DNA of 64,000 nt. Source: DASXUX01 sp036504595. Its GTDB lineage: Bacteria > Planctomycetota > SZUA-567 > H5-PLA8. The notes under the pieces were generated by a model. It did not search any database and had not been told where the DNA came from. It saw only the letters and a program-made list of their open reading frames with translations. The stretch lies in NCBI GenBank assembly GCA_036504595.1, contig DASXUX010000081.1:186001-250000 (forward strand), in the 5' to 3' direction. Positions 7,325 through 14,297 of the stretch are shown one piece after another. Made by a program: the position numbers and the translations under genes. How positions within the stretch are numbered: the stretch's first letter is position 1; every line of letters starts with the position of its first letter.

Positions 7325-8665
7325 ATGACCAAGCCCAAGGCCGACAGCACCCGCCGCGATTTCCTGAAGGTCTCCGGAGCCGGCTTGGCCAGCGCGGCCG
7401 TCGCGCTCTCCGCCGCCAAGCCTGGGTACACGGCCGAAGACAACGAGATCAAAATCGCCCTCGTCGGCTGCGGCGGCCGCGGTACCGGAGCCATCCGCGA
7501 AGCCCTCTCGACCAGCGGCCCGACCCGGCTCTACGCGATGGCTGACGTCTTCGATCATCGGCTGCAAGCGAGCCTCAAAGCGATACAAGCCGTCAAGAAG
7601 AACGTGGACGTGCCCAAGGAGCGCCAGTTCATCGGCATGGACGCTTTCAAAAAAGCGATCGACATCCTCGACAAAGGCGACGTCGTCCTGCTCACCACGC
7701 CCGCTGGTTTTCGCCCGATTCATTATGAATACGCCGTGCAGCGCGGCCTGAATATCTTCATGGAGAAGTCCTTCGCGGTCGATGCCCCCGGCATTCAGCG
7801 CATGCTCAAGGCCAACGAACTCGCCAAGGAAAAGAACCTGAAGATCGCAGGCGGCCTGATGTGGCGGCACTGCGCCGCGCGCGAAGAATGCATCAAACGC
7901 ATTCACGACGGCGAGATCGGCGACCTCACGATGCTGCGCGCCTACCGCATGCACGGCTCCTTCGGCTACGCGCCCAAGAAGCCCGGCATGAATGAACTCG
8001 GTCACCAGATTTCAAACTACAACTGCTTTACGTGGCTGAACTCCAGTTTCTTCGTCGATTGGCACTGCCACAACGTGGACATCTGCTGCTGGGCGAAAAA
8101 CGCCTGGCCCATCGACGCTCAGGGCATGGGCGGCCGAGCGCAGCGCAAACATCCCGATCAAGCCTGGGATCATTATCTGGTCGAATACACGTTCCCCGAC
8201 GGGACGAAACTTTTTGCTCAGACGCGCCAGCAGGACAACTGCTACGGCACATACCAGGATCTCGCCCACGGCACGAAAGGCTCCGCGATCATCATGCAGA
8301 ACCTCGGCGCCGCCGGTTCGCGCCTGTTCAAGAATCACATTCAGACCACCGAAAACGAAATCTGGAAGTATCCCGGCAATCCGCCCAATCCATACCAGGT
8401 CGAACACGATCTGCTCTTCGACGCGATCCGCAAAGACAAGCCCTACAACGAAACCGACCGCTGCGCCAAGGCCTGCATGACGGCCATCATGGGCCGCATG
8501 GCCGCGCATTCTGGCAAACTGGTAACCATTGAACAAGCCATGGCGTCGAAACTGGAACTGGCCCCCGGCCTGGATCAATACACTTGGGACTCCAACCCGC
8601 CCGTAATGCCCGACGCGGACGGAAAGTACCCGTATGCAATCCCGGGCGAGACAAAAGAACTGTAA
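7325..8665 (+). CDS. Tat-exported Gfo/Idh/MocA family oxidoreductase
   Basis: A 446-residue NAD(P)-dependent oxidoreductase of the Gfo/Idh/MocA family. Start ATG 7325 follows GAGGAG at good spacing. Residues ~8-40 are a twin-arginine signal (STRRDFLKVSG plus a hydrophobic stretch ending near GYTA). The Rossmann motif LVGCGGRGTG follows at ~50. The segment FMEKSFAVD (~157) corresponds to the usual EKP dinucleotide/substrate motif, with Pro replaced by Ser. The family acts on sugars, inositols and related polyols; the substrate here is unknown. It is followed 76 bp later by a second Tat-signal oxidoreductase, with a hairpin element in between. Exported members may carry a tightly bound cofactor. 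Confidence 0.85.
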   Translation: MTKPKADSTRRDFLKVSGAGLASAAVALSAAKPGYTAEDNEIKIALVGCGGRGTGAIREALSTSGPTRLYAMADVFDHRLQASLKAIQAVKKNVDVPKERQFIGMDAFKKAIDILDKGDVVLLTTPAGFRPIHYEYAVQRGLNIFMEKSFAVDAPGIQRMLKANELAKEKNLKIAGGLMWRHCAAREECIKRIHDGEIGDLTMLRAYRMHGSFGYAPKKPGMNELGHQISNYNCFTWLNSSFFVDWHCHNVDICCWAKNAWPIDAQGMGGRAQRKHPDQAWDHYLVEYTFPDGTKLFAQTRQQDNCYGTYQDLAHGTKGSAIIMQNLGAAGSRLFKNHIQTTENEIWKYPGNPPNPYQVEHDLLFDAIRKDKPYNETDRCAKACMTAIMGRMAAHSGKLVTIEQAMASKLELAPGLDQYTWDSNPPVMPDADGKYPYAIPGETKEL

Positions 8666-8669
8666 GGTG

Positions 8670-8713
8670 GCACGCGTGAGTTCGCGCGTCTTTTTGCGCG
8701 AACTGAGGCGTGC
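8670..8713 (+). repeat. 44-nt covarying hairpin element, copy A
   Basis: Outer stem GCACGC/GCGTGC (8670-8675 with 8708-8713), then an interior mismatch zone, then an inner stem GTTCGCGC/GCGCGAAC closing a TCTTTTT-type loop. It begins 4 nt after the stop codon of the Gfo/Idh gene. Related copies are at 19144-19187, 19200-19243 (inverted) and 37051-37096. Their stems differ in sequence but keep pairing. It could act as a 3' mRNA structure here. Confidence 0.75.
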
Positions 8714-8741
8714 GTTTTAGGCGATCAGCAAGGAGCGAACC

Positions 8742-9839
8742 ATGAGCGACCCGAACGTCTCCCGCCGTGATTTCCTGGGCAAAAGCGCCTTGCTCGTCGG
8801 CGCCGCAGGAGTGGCCGGCAAAGCCGTCGCCGCCGAACCGCCCAAGCAGCCGCCGCCGGAAAAAATCCTGAACTTCAACAAGGATATGGAATACCGGCGC
8901 CTCGGCCGCACGGATCTCTGGATTTCCGCCGTGTGCCTCGGCGGCCACTGGAAGCGCATCAACGAAGCCATCGGCGGCGGCTTCCAGGGCGGCAACTGGC
9001 TGGGCATCGACATGAACTTCGAGCCCTTCCACAAAAACCGCTACGACACTGTCACGCGCATGATCGAAAAGGGCCTCAACTACATCGATTCTTGCACGCG
9101 CCCCGAATGCCTCACGTACGGCCGCGCGTTGAAAGGCCGCCGCGACAAGATGTACCTGGGCTTCTCCTGGTACGAAGAAGAAATGCGCAACCCCAAGTTC
9201 CGGACGGAAGAGACGCTCCTCGGCACGCTCGAAAAGGCGATGAAAGCCTGCAACCTGGAGTACGTCGATCTCTGGCGCATCGTGATGAACGAACAAAGCA
9301 GCAAGCACACGAAGGCCGAAATCGAAGAGATGATTAAGGCGCTCGACAAAGCCAAGCAGCAGGGCAAAGCGCGCTTCACCGGTTTCTCATCGCACGACCG
9401 CCCGCATATCAAAACGATGATCGAAACCTACCCGAAAACCATCGACGTGGTCGTCACGCCCTACACTGCCAAGACCAAAGAGATGCCCAAGGACAGCGTC
9501 TTCGAAGCCATCAAGCAGCACGACGTCGGCGTCTTCGGCATCAAGCCCTTCTCTAGCGGAGCCCTATTCAAAGGCAGCGGCCTCCCCAACGATCCCAATT
9601 ACGAAGCCGACTGCAAGATCGCGCGCCTGGCGATCCGCAACATTCTCGCCAACCCGCTGATCACCGCGCCGATCCCCGGCCTGATTTGCCCGGAGCAGGT
9701 TGACAACATGGCCGCCGCCGTAAAGGAACGCCGCGAACTCGACACCGCTGAATTGAAAGTGCTGGACAAGGCCTACGCCGATTCCTGGTCCAGACTGCCG
9801 GAACATTACGAATGGCTGAAAGACTTTGAACAGGTGTAG
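8742..9839 (+). CDS. Tat-exported aldo/keto reductase-like protein with altered catalytic tetrad
   Basis: A 365-residue protein with an N-terminal Tat motif SRRDFLGKS and hydrophobic core to ~30, then an aldo/keto reductase barrel starting MEYRRLGRTDLWIS. The segment YIDSC (~113-117) aligns with the catalytic Asp region and TYGRAL (~126) with the Tyr region. The usual Lys on the next strand is replaced by LGFSWYEEE, and the usual His of the L-x-H motif is replaced in YVDLWRIVMNEQ. Two of four tetrad residues therefore seem absent, so classical NADPH carbonyl reduction is doubtful. The start ATG at 8742 has AAGGAG upstream. Same strand as the Gfo/Idh gene, possibly one transcript. No ferredoxin cysteine cluster is present at the C-terminus. 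Confidence 0.8.
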   Translation: MSDPNVSRRDFLGKSALLVGAAGVAGKAVAAEPPKQPPPEKILNFNKDMEYRRLGRTDLWISAVCLGGHWKRINEAIGGGFQGGNWLGIDMNFEPFHKNRYDTVTRMIEKGLNYIDSCTRPECLTYGRALKGRRDKMYLGFSWYEEEMRNPKFRTEETLLGTLEKAMKACNLEYVDLWRIVMNEQSSKHTKAEIEEMIKALDKAKQQGKARFTGFSSHDRPHIKTMIETYPKTIDVVVTPYTAKTKEMPKDSVFEAIKQHDVGVFGIKPFSSGALFKGSGLPNDPNYEADCKIARLAIRNILANPLITAPIPGLICPEQVDNMAAAVKERRELDTAELKVLDKAYADSWSRLPEHYEWLKDFEQV

Positions 9840-9840
9840 G

Positions 9841-9878
9841 GAGATTGCGGATTGCAGATTGCGGATTGCGGATTGAAC
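9841..9878 (+). repeat. GGATTGCGGATT word array
   Basis: Tandem, slightly degenerate 10-mers (ATTGCGG, ATTGCAG) directly after the aldo/keto reductase stop. The same family occurs at ~7199, ~42388, ~48968, ~49108, ~56850 and ~61615. Confidence 0.7.
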
Positions 9879-9899
9879 GGCAGCAGCGGATGCGCGCGG

Positions 9900-10514
9900 G
9901 TGCGTACCGATGAGAATTCCCATGCGGCGCGTGGCCTTTTCGGTCGCGTTGCGCCGCTGAGTTCGCTGTTTCTCCTCTTCTCCCTCTCTCCTCTTCTCCC
10001 CCTCTTTGCCGTTGTCACCCTCGCCTTCTGTTCCGGCTGCAAGGACCGCGACAAAGACAACAGATCGACTGTGGCGGTAGTCGTGCCGAAGGCTCCCGCG
10101 TGGGCGCGAGCCGCCGTGTCGCCGCATCCAAAGCCCGACCCGGCCAAGAAAGTCCGGCACGATGACATTCCGCCTGCGGACAACACCCGCTGCTATGTCT
10201 GCCATCTCCCCTTCGAAGAGGAGACGCTCGTCATCACCCACGCAAAGGTTGGCATCACCTGCTCGAAATGCCACGGCGATTGCGACGATCACTGCCAGGA
10301 CGAAAACCACGCCACGCCGCCCGACATCCTGTATCCAGTTTCCAAGATCGCCGAGGCCTGCTGGAAATGCCACCCCGGTGTGAAGCGCACAGCCGACTTC
10401 GTCGCTCCCGCCGGCGCCGATTTAAAGAAAGGCTGCACCGAATGCCATTTCTCGCACAAGCTTGACCGTCGCACGCGCCTGTGGGACCGGGAAACCAAGG
10501 CGCTGCTGAAGTAG
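9900..10514 (+). CDS. Tetraheme c-type cytochrome, membrane or lipid anchored
   Basis: The protein has four CxxCH heme-attachment motifs in order: CYVCH, CSKCH, CWKCH and CTECH, spread over the last ~140 residues. This identifies a small periplasmic multiheme cytochrome for electron transfer. The N-terminal part has a long hydrophobic run (LFLLFSLSPLLPLFAVV) ending in CSGC, compatible with a signal anchor or lipoprotein signal. There is no ATG in frame. A GTG at 9900 is the most likely start; a TTG at 9852 lies inside the repeat array and is less credible. Heme spacing resembles NrfH/NapC-type or cytochrome c3-like small donors, but no family can be fixed. The neighbouring Tat-exported oxidoreductases could be partners; this is only positional. 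Confidence 0.8.
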   Translation: MRTDENSHAARGLFGRVAPLSSLFLLFSLSPLLPLFAVVTLAFCSGCKDRDKDNRSTVAVVVPKAPAWARAAVSPHPKPDPAKKVRHDDIPPADNTRCYVCHLPFEEETLVITHAKVGITCSKCHGDCDDHCQDENHATPPDILYPVSKIAEACWKCHPGVKRTADFVAPAGADLKKGCTECHFSHKLDRRTRLWDRETKALLK

Positions 10515-10519
10515 TCGTT

Positions 10520-10645
10520 TCCCTCTCCCCTCGAGGGAGAGGGCCGACGTGAGCGAAGCGAACGCGGGTGAGGGGGCGGAAATAGAAATAATCTCTGCGT
10601 CCTCCGCGCCCCTCTGCGTCTCTGCGTTGAAAAAAAGATTGGAGA
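10520..10645. repeat. Dispersed repeats (CCCTCTCCC...GGGAGAGGG hairpin and TCTGCGTCTCTGCG word)
   Basis: CCCTCTCCCCTCGAGGGAGA folds on itself (10521-10542) and is followed by a GGGTGAGGGGGC tail at ~10568, then a CTCTGCGTCTCTGCGTTG word. A relative of the first element is inserted in the EboE gene at 14645-14696. Confidence 0.7.
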
Positions 10646-10652
10646 ACCAACC

Positions 10653-11507
10653 ATGACCCGCCGCGACCTTCTCAAATCCGCTGCCGGCCTCGCCGCCTGC
10701 AGCATTCTTCCGCAGACGACGGCGCGCGCCGCCGACAAGTGGCCCATGCGCCTCTCGGCGTCCTCCATCAATTTCAGCCGGCTGCCCATTGAAAAAGCCT
10801 GCGAGAAGATCGCGGAACTGGGCTTTGAAGCCATCGACATCTGGTCGCCGCATGCCAAGTGCCCGCATCTGGACGACGTTATGGCTCGTCTCGGCGCCGA
10901 CGGCTTGAAGGAGCTCCTCGCGAAAACCAAGCTGAAGCTCTACGCCTTCAGCGTCTACGCCGGCGGCTTCCCCAAGTACGCCGATCTGCTCGGCAAATGC
11001 GGCGGCGGCGTGGCCATCCGCAGTAGTTCCGGCCCGTGCAAGCCCGAGGAACTCACATCGAAAATGAAAGCGTTTCTGGAAGCGCTGAAACCCGAAGCCG
11101 AACTTGCCGAGAAGCAGAACTCGTGGCTGGCGATCGAAAATCACGGCCACGCGTTGCTCGACAGCGTCGATTCATTCAAAGCCTTTGTTGATCTGAACAA
11201 ATACCCTCGCGTCGGCCTCGCCCTCGCGCCGTATCACATTCAGGCGCTGAAGCAATCGGTCGAAGAAGCGATCATCGCCTCCGGCAAGCAGCTTCTGTTC
11301 TTCTACGCCTGGCAGAACGCGCCCGACATCAAGCAATATCCCGGCATCGGCCCGACCGACTGCGCGCCGTGGCTCTCCGCTTTGGCGAAGATCGATTACA
11401 AATGGTACGTGAACCCCTTCATGCACGGCGAACCCGAGCCGGAGCCCACGGCCGCCGCGCTGGCCAAGTCTCGCGATTACCTGAAGGAGTGCTACGCGAA
11501 GATCTAG
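10653..11507 (+). CDS. Tat-exported sugar phosphate isomerase/epimerase-like protein
   Basis: A 284-residue protein with an N-terminal twin-arginine signal (MTRRDLLKSAAGLAACS, cleavage near ARA-AD) followed by a xylose-isomerase-like/AP-endonuclease-2 TIM barrel. Seen: MRLSASSINFSRLPIEKA, GFEAIDIWSPHAKCPHLD, AIENHGH (~161-167) and a metal-like H in FMHGEPEP near the end. The Glu and His residues fit the divalent-metal site of the family. Reaction and substrate are unknown; exported relatives accompany Gfo/Idh oxidoreductases in carbohydrate clusters of PVC bacteria. ATG 10653 is preceded by GGAG. It is the third Tat-signal protein in a row on this strand. Confidence 0.8.
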   Translation: MTRRDLLKSAAGLAACSILPQTTARAADKWPMRLSASSINFSRLPIEKACEKIAELGFEAIDIWSPHAKCPHLDDVMARLGADGLKELLAKTKLKLYAFSVYAGGFPKYADLLGKCGGGVAIRSSSGPCKPEELTSKMKAFLEALKPEAELAEKQNSWLAIENHGHALLDSVDSFKAFVDLNKYPRVGLALAPYHIQALKQSVEEAIIASGKQLLFFYAWQNAPDIKQYPGIGPTDCAPWLSALAKIDYKWYVNPFMHGEPEPEPTAAALAKSRDYLKECYAKI

Positions 11508-11578
11508 CGCGTGTTTTGGTCTTGAAAGTCTTACGTGATTGCGTTGGAACAAGAAACCAGGAACAAGGAACAAGAAAC

Positions 11579-12661
11579 TCAGCCGCCGTTTTGCGGCGGC
11601 GGCGCTTTCGCCTCATCCATCCGCCGCATGCCTTCCATCAGCAAGCCCATGCTGTCGGTCTTCACGTGGTTGGTTTCATCGACTGCCAACTCTGCCGCCT
11701 CAAAACAGAAATCGCCGTCCGGCCAGCACACCGTTTTATAAAACGCTTCGTCGCCCATGGCCGTGCCTGCGACGGCCGCGCGTAGAACCCCCTCTTTGAA
11801 TCCCAGCCGAGCCTGTTCGCCCGAGAAATTCAACACCAGCGTTCCCGTGCGCCGGCTCTGCTGCAATGCCTGCACCAGATCCACCAGCGAGATCATCGAC
11901 AGCTTGCCGATAATCCCGCGGCTCAATTCGCTCTGCAGCGAGGCGTTTGTCGCCTTCAACCGTTCGGCCAGCAGCTTTGAGAACTCGCGCGACAGAAGCG
12001 GATGCTTGAGCAGCAATCCTTCCAGCGTCTCCTTGGCGATCGACATCACCGACGCCGTGCCTTTGGCGCGCACTTCGGCCGACGTCGTTTCGCCCGTCAG
12101 GATCGACATCTCGCCGACGCAATCGCCGGTGCTCAGCGTCGCCAGCACCGTCTCGTCCTTGCCTTCGCCGCGCTTGACGACTTCCAGATTGCCTTCCGCG
12201 ATGATGTACAGCTTCTGGCCGACAACGCCCTGCATCAGCACGATCTGCGCATTTTGATACTTCTGCATGGAACACAGCTTCGCCAGGTCTGCAGCGGCTT
12301 CTTTCGGAATGCGCAAGAGAAACGAGCGTTGCCGGCGGATGACTTCCGTCGCGGATTTCGCGCCCCGCTCCAGTCGCCGCGTGAAACCGCTTTCGGCCAC
12401 TGCCGCCGGAACCTCCATGCAGAATGCCGCGTCGCATCCGGGGGAATCGCAAAGCAGATAATCGTCCGGCAGGGGCGCGCCCGCCGGCAGCGTTTTCAGC
12501 AGGTCAAAGAGCTTCGGAAAAACCGAACACACGCCGTGGCCGCAGAGACTTGCGCCTTGGCCGCGAACCTCACGCCCCGACACGACCCAGCGATCGCCCG
12601 CTTTGAGCGCCGGGCACTTCCCAGGGTCATGCACAATCAGGGTCACGACACGATCAGCCAT
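11579..12661 (-). CDS. TIGR04076-like / cyclic nucleotide-binding / DUF4388 fusion protein
   Basis: A 360-residue cytoplasmic protein starting at ATG 12661 (MADRVVTLIV). Residues 1-~85 are a small Cys-rich domain (GKCPALKAGD, LCGHGVC, CDSPGCDAAFCMEV) resembling the TIGR04076 family. Residues ~110-235 are a CRP-type cyclic-nucleotide-binding beta-roll (LMQGVVGQKLYIIAEG, STGDCVGEMSILTGE). Residues ~255-340 match a DUF4388/PATAN-type domain (GKLSMISLVDLVQALQQS, GTLVLNFSGEQARLGF). No DNA-binding helix-turn-helix is evident, so it is more likely a signalling adaptor than a CRP-type regulator. The frame remains open upstream through a repeat array at 12700-12800, which I exclude. The conserved Arg of the cNMP phosphate cassette is not obvious: TGETTSAEVRAKG carries one candidate. 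Confidence 0.75.
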   Translation of the reverse strand: MADRVVTLIVHDPGKCPALKAGDRWVVSGREVRGQGASLCGHGVCSVFPKLFDLLKTLPAGAPLPDDYLLCDSPGCDAAFCMEVPAAVAESGFTRRLERGAKSATEVIRRQRSFLLRIPKEAAADLAKLCSMQKYQNAQIVLMQGVVGQKLYIIAEGNLEVVKRGEGKDETVLATLSTGDCVGEMSILTGETTSAEVRAKGTASVMSIAKETLEGLLLKHPLLSREFSKLLAERLKATNASLQSELSRGIIGKLSMISLVDLVQALQQSRRTGTLVLNFSGEQARLGFKEGVLRAAVAGTAMGDEAFYKTVCWPDGDFCFEAAELAVDETNHVKTDSMGLLMEGMRRMDEAKAPPPQNGG

Positions 12662-12699
12662 TGGCCGACACGTTAAATTATGGTAGCGAAAAAGGCGAG

Positions 12700-12800
12700 T
12701 GAGATTTGGTGGTCCGGTGGTCTGGTGGTCTGGTGGTCTGGTGGTCTGGTGAGTAGTGAGTAGTGAGTGGTGGAGTGGTGAGTGGTCGAGTGGCTTCCGC
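12700..12800. repeat. GGTGGTCTGGTGGTCTGG tandem array with GAGTAGTGAGTGG words
   Basis: A 10-bp unit (TCTGGTGG) is repeated about five times, followed by AGTAGTGAGTAGTGAGTGG and GTGGAGTGGTGAGTGG. It separates the cNMP fusion gene from the phosphodiesterase gene. The units are contiguous without unique spacers, so it is not CRISPR. Confidence 0.75.
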
Positions 12801-12826
12801 TGCAACGACTGACAACGGACGACTGA

Positions 12827-14215
12827 CTACTCCCCAAACATCATCTTCAGCAGCAGGCCCTTTACGTCCGTCGGCGCGAGCGTCTCCGGGAGCGGCACGC
12901 GCTTGCTGGAACTGATAAACACCGGACCGGTTTCGGGCGTTTTCGCCAAGCGCCCGTGACTGCCTTTCACCAGCGTCGGCTCAAATGGAATGAAATTCAT
13001 TACCGTCACGCGAAGGCCCGCCTTCCGCAGAGCCAACCGCCCCAGAATGCGCGGGATGATCAGCTTTGCCTTGGGATCCAGGAACAGTTCCACCGGGTCG
13101 TATCCCGGCTTGTTGTGGATGTCCACTTCATGCGCCCACGGCGGCGCGCGCTTGTCGTCTTCCCAGTAGTAATATGCGAACCACTTGTCCGGAGCGCTCA
13201 GCGCGACCAGCTCGCCGGCGCGCGAATGGTCCAGACCCGCTTCGCGAACTTCGGCCTGTCCCAACACGCGCTCAATGCCGGCCGTCTTCTCTAGAAGTGC
13301 TTTGACGGCCGGAATATCTTCGGGATCTTTCACGTACACGTGAGCAACCTGGTGATCGCAAACCGCGAACGCATGCGACGCCCCGCAGTCGAGCAACTCC
13401 CAGTGCGCCTGCTGATGTGCGCGCAGATAGCCCGCTCGCCGCAACACGCGGTTGATCTCCACCGCGCCGCTGACCTGCGACATGCCATACTCGCTCAGCA
13501 CCACCACGTCCGCGCCGCGCGCGCGCGCTGCGTCAGACAATTGCCCGACCAGTTTGTCGATCGCGCATAGATCAGATGCAATGCGTGGGTCGTCCGGCCC
13601 GAGCCGCTGCAGGTTGTAGTCTAGGTGCGGCAGGTAGACGAGCGTCAGCGTTGGCGAGAATCGCCGCATGACCGACAGAGTACAGCGCGTGATCCACTGG
13701 CTCGAATCGAGCCCCGCGTCCGGTCCCCAGAATTGGAAGAGCGGGAAGCGGCCGAGTTCCGCATCCAGTTCCAGCCCAAGCTGCGGCGGGTCGGTATACG
13801 TCAGCGAAAGCAGCGACCCATTTTCGAGATGCACCGGCCGCGGCGTGACGGCGATGTCGTTTCCGGAGTACATGTTATACCACCAGAAAAGCTGCGCACT
13901 CGTGAAGTCCTTATCGCGAGCCTTTGCCGCCTGCCAGAGTTTTTCCCCGTGCATCAGGCAGTTCGACTGCTTCCAGAAATGTGTCTCCGCCAGTTCGCGA
14001 AAATACCAGCCGTTCGCGACAATCCCATGCTCGCGCGGCAGGGTTCCGGTCAAATACGTCGCCTGTACCGAACACGTCACCGCCGGCAACACCCCGCCGA
14101 TGAAGCAACTCTGCCCCTCAGCGGCTAAGGCCGAAAGATTCTTCGCATCCTTTGGATACCGCGTCAGCAGTTCCCGTGTTAGGCCAACGACGTTGAGGAC
14201 CAGTATTGGAGTCAT
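12827..14215 (-). CDS. eboF: Alkaline phosphatase superfamily phosphodiesterase, EboF-like
   Basis: A 462-residue protein of the type I phosphodiesterase/nucleotide pyrophosphatase family. Seen: MTPILVLNVVGLTRELL at the N-terminus, the nucleophile Thr in LPAVTCSVQATYLTG (~43-57), GIVANGWYF, YLPHLDYNLQRLG (Asp/His metal ligands ~195-207), VVVLSEYGMSQV (~240) and GSHGRL near residue 420. Here Asp/His pairs bind two zincs in the family. No signal peptide is visible. Its neighbour 63 bp upstream on the same strand looks like EboE, and the pair EboE-EboF is part of the six-gene ebo cluster used for trafficking secondary-metabolite precursors to the periplasm. EboA-D are not adjacent. The family assignment is firm; the ebo name rests mostly on the neighbour. 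Confidence 0.7.
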   Translation of the reverse strand: MTPILVLNVVGLTRELLTRYPKDAKNLSALAAEGQSCFIGGVLPAVTCSVQATYLTGTLPREHGIVANGWYFRELAETHFWKQSNCLMHGEKLWQAAKARDKDFTSAQLFWWYNMYSGNDIAVTPRPVHLENGSLLSLTYTDPPQLGLELDAELGRFPLFQFWGPDAGLDSSQWITRCTLSVMRRFSPTLTLVYLPHLDYNLQRLGPDDPRIASDLCAIDKLVGQLSDAARARGADVVVLSEYGMSQVSGAVEINRVLRRAGYLRAHQQAHWELLDCGASHAFAVCDHQVAHVYVKDPEDIPAVKALLEKTAGIERVLGQAEVREAGLDHSRAGELVALSAPDKWFAYYYWEDDKRAPPWAHEVDIHNKPGYDPVELFLDPKAKLIIPRILGRLALRKAGLRVTVMNFIPFEPTLVKGSHGRLAKTPETGPVFISSSKRVPLPETLAPTDVKGLLLKMMFGE

Positions 14216-14232
14216 AGCCTCTATCTTTCGGA

Positions 14233-14297
14233 TAAATGATGAATGATGAGTGATGAGTGATGAATGCGGAATAAGGCCTTATTCATCATTCAGCATT
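14233..14297. repeat. GATGAATGATGAGTGATGAG word array with inverted end
   Basis: Repeats of GATGAATGATGAGTGATGAG followed by AATAAGGCCTTATT and TTCATCATTCAG, i.e. the right part complements the left. It covers the gap between eboF and eboE and the last codons of eboE (the C-terminal NEMLNDE is encoded there). Confidence 0.65.

Noticed and set aside
12700..12800. Possible CRISPR array
   Set aside because: The units are ~10 bp and contiguous, without unique ~30-bp spacers and without cas genes.
13320..13340. Additional parS sites around CACGTG hexamers (for example near 13335, 29393, 36683, 61194)
   Set aside because: Each matches only the central hexamer; the flanking TGTT/AACA halves are missing.
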